In this document: positions 6,213 to 7,029 of the stretch, in pieces
How the letters are laid out: every line of letters starts with the position of its first letter
How positions within the stretch are numbered: position 1 is the first letter of the stretch
Origin: Chlamydiia bacterium
Lineage (GTDB): Bacteria > Chlamydiota > Chlamydiia > Chlamydiales > FEN-1388
Assembly: GCA_003170575.1 (NCBI GenBank)
Contig: PMZB01000107.1
Span: forward strand, 1 to 7,029
DNA: 7,029 bases
Direction of reading: 5' to 3'
The notes under the pieces: generated by a model
What the model was told of the DNA's origin: nothing
The model's input: the letters and a program-made list of their open reading frames with translations, nothing else
The model's database searches: none
Translations under genes and position numbers: made by a program

Positions 6213-7029
6213 TTACTTCGGCGAAGGCTTTACTGAGGATTTACAAAAATGCCTATGTACAGGCCAATGTTGGCGCTGACACTCTTGAGAACAATAAGCT
6301 GCTTTCATACAGCAGGCACATTTTTTTAGTGAACGTTCCGTTTTTTCTGATTTTGTGTGGGAGGAACAAAGGGGATTCCAGCATTTTCCCTGTAAGGGAA
6401 TTTTTTGTGAAGCGCTTGTACCAGTTGTTTGCTCAGCTGGGTTAGAAATGGAGAGGCATTTTTTTTGAATTTTTTGCGCCTTAGAGTTGAGCTTAGTTTC
6501 CAGGATTTTTGCCAATGCTAAAGCTTTGTCTTTATTCAGGGGAGAATTCTGTAAAATTGTCTGAAGGTCTATATAAATTTTTGCGAGTTTTTGCTCCTCT
6601 TTTCCTAAGTCTTGCATTCTCTTAATCAATGACTGAACTTCATCTCTTGAAGGTTCAGATGAAGAGTTCAGAAGAGCCTTCAAATCCTCTTGCAGTTGGA
6701 AGTGTTTTTCAATGGGGATTTTTGTAAACGCTCGAATTGATCTTGCAAAGCGTCTCTCGTCACTCATCAAAGAAAAAGTGTCAGCCACAGTTAACATAAG
6801 TTCGTTAATATACCTCTTAAATAGCTCTAATGAACTAGGAGCTGTGGGATTAGGACCCACTATAAGGTAGTGTATGTCATAAAAAGCATGTTCCACTTTC
6901 TTCTCTACTGTTTCAACAGCTTCTTCCACATCACCATGTAATTTTTGAAATTCTTCATATCTATCATTACTTTTGGGAGCTTTCGCGAAGCCTTCAACAA
7001 GCATTTGCTTACAATCAGCTATAGATGTG
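6213..7029 (-). CDS. helical protein with C-terminal MYND zinc finger, 5' partial
   Basis: The frame stays open to the right edge. The ATG at 7004 has no Shine-Dalgarno site before it, and coding-like sequence (TSIADCKQ) precedes it, so the true start probably lies outside. Counting from that ATG, residues 1-185 are charged and helical, with likely coiled-coil stretches around 15-45 and 104-180. A serine/threonine-rich linker follows, then a MYND finger: C208-x4-C213, C229-x2-C232, x5-C238, x3-C242, x7-H250, x3-C254. Typical MYND residues Y237, Q243, W247 and P248 are also present. The finger binds two zinc ions and in eukaryotes mediates binding to proline-rich peptides, often in transcription or chromatin factors. 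The CxNPxC opening resembles fungal and protist MYND proteins, suggesting acquisition from a host. No catalytic domain such as SET is visible. A host-directed effector is plausible but unproven. Confidence 0.88.
   Translation of the reverse strand, partial: TSIADCKQMLVEGFAKAPKSNDRYEEFQKLHGDVEEAVETVEKKVEHAFYDIHYLIVGPNPTAPSSLELFKRYINELMLTVADTFSLMSDERRFARSIRAFTKIPIEKHFQLQEDLKALLNSSSEPSRDEVQSLIKRMQDLGKEEQKLAKIYIDLQTILQNSPLNKDKALALAKILETKLNSKAQKIQKKCLSISNPAEQTTGTSASQKIPLQGKCWNPLCSSHTKSEKTERSLKKCACCMKAAYCSQECQRQHWPVHRHFCKSSVKPSPK
6243..6383 (-). other. MYND zinc-finger coding segment
   Basis: This segment encodes residues 208-254, holding all eight predicted zinc ligands (seven Cys, one His) with MYND spacing. 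The C-x3-C-x7-H-x3-C ending and the aromatic residue before C238 separate it from RING, U-box and HIT-type fingers. Only nine residues (KSSVKPSPK) follow the last ligand. Confidence 0.9.

Noticed and set aside
6216..6226. small palindrome CTTCGGCGAAG at the end of the MYND gene
   Set aside because: It is a 4-bp stem lying within the last codons, with no T-run following; too short to call a terminator.
6243..6383. RING, U-box or HIT-type finger
   Set aside because: The C-x5-C-x3-C-x7-H-x3-C spacing with YC and QxxxWPxH context is specific to MYND; the RING spacing is absent.
6203..6445. 80-residue plus-strand frame over the MYND region
   Set aside because: It is antisense to the zinc-ligand codons of the MYND finger, which is clearly the real coding strand.
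7002..7004. ATG as the true start of the MYND gene
   Set aside because: No Shine-Dalgarno site precedes it and the frame remains open to the edge, so a start outside the window is more likely; not excluded.

Overview
The window reads as a gene-dense stretch of a bacterial chromosome. It most likely comes from an obligate intracellular or amoeba-associated bacterium, and a Chlamydiae lineage outside the classical Chlamydia pathogens is my best guess. This rests on three things: a eukaryote-type MYND zinc finger in a bacterial gene, large unrecognised proteins without housekeeping domains, and a nucleotidyltransferase-like family whose conserved blocks resemble hypothetical proteins I associate with Chlamydiae. 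The last point is from memory and unverified. The only gene with a firm family assignment is rsmI, a universal bacterial 16S rRNA methyltransferase.

Left arm, plus strand (3-2528): three closely spaced genes run in the same direction. The first is cut by the left edge and shows only its C-terminal half. The second (678-1688) is a complete, diverged paralogue of the first. It has an N-terminal domain resembling GlnD/DUF294-type nucleotidyltransferases, but with a damaged metal-binding signature. The first copy also carries a basic, SPTKR-repeat tail that the second lacks. Gaps of 15 and 33 bp, with a Shine-Dalgarno sequence before each start and no terminator seen, suggest co-transcription with rsmI (1722-2528). 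The second gene starts at GTG and rsmI at TTG.

Right arm, minus strand (7029-2502): the first gene, cut by the right edge, encodes a helical protein ending in a textbook MYND zinc finger. After a 144-bp gap with two hairpins, one followed by a T-run, comes a 1188-residue protein I do not recognise. It contains three diverged copies of a roughly 200-residue module, proline-rich linkers, and a Gly/Ala-rich hydrophobic segment near each end. Its last 27 bp overlap the 3' end of rsmI, so the two arms converge tail to tail.

Apart from rsmI, no gene has a provable function. The MYND finger, the possible nuclear-localisation tail and the repeat protein together would fit host-interaction proteins, but no secretion signal can be shown. 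The most notable items are the MYND finger, the triple-repeat protein, and the tandem nucleotidyltransferase-like paralogues with the degenerate catalytic motif.
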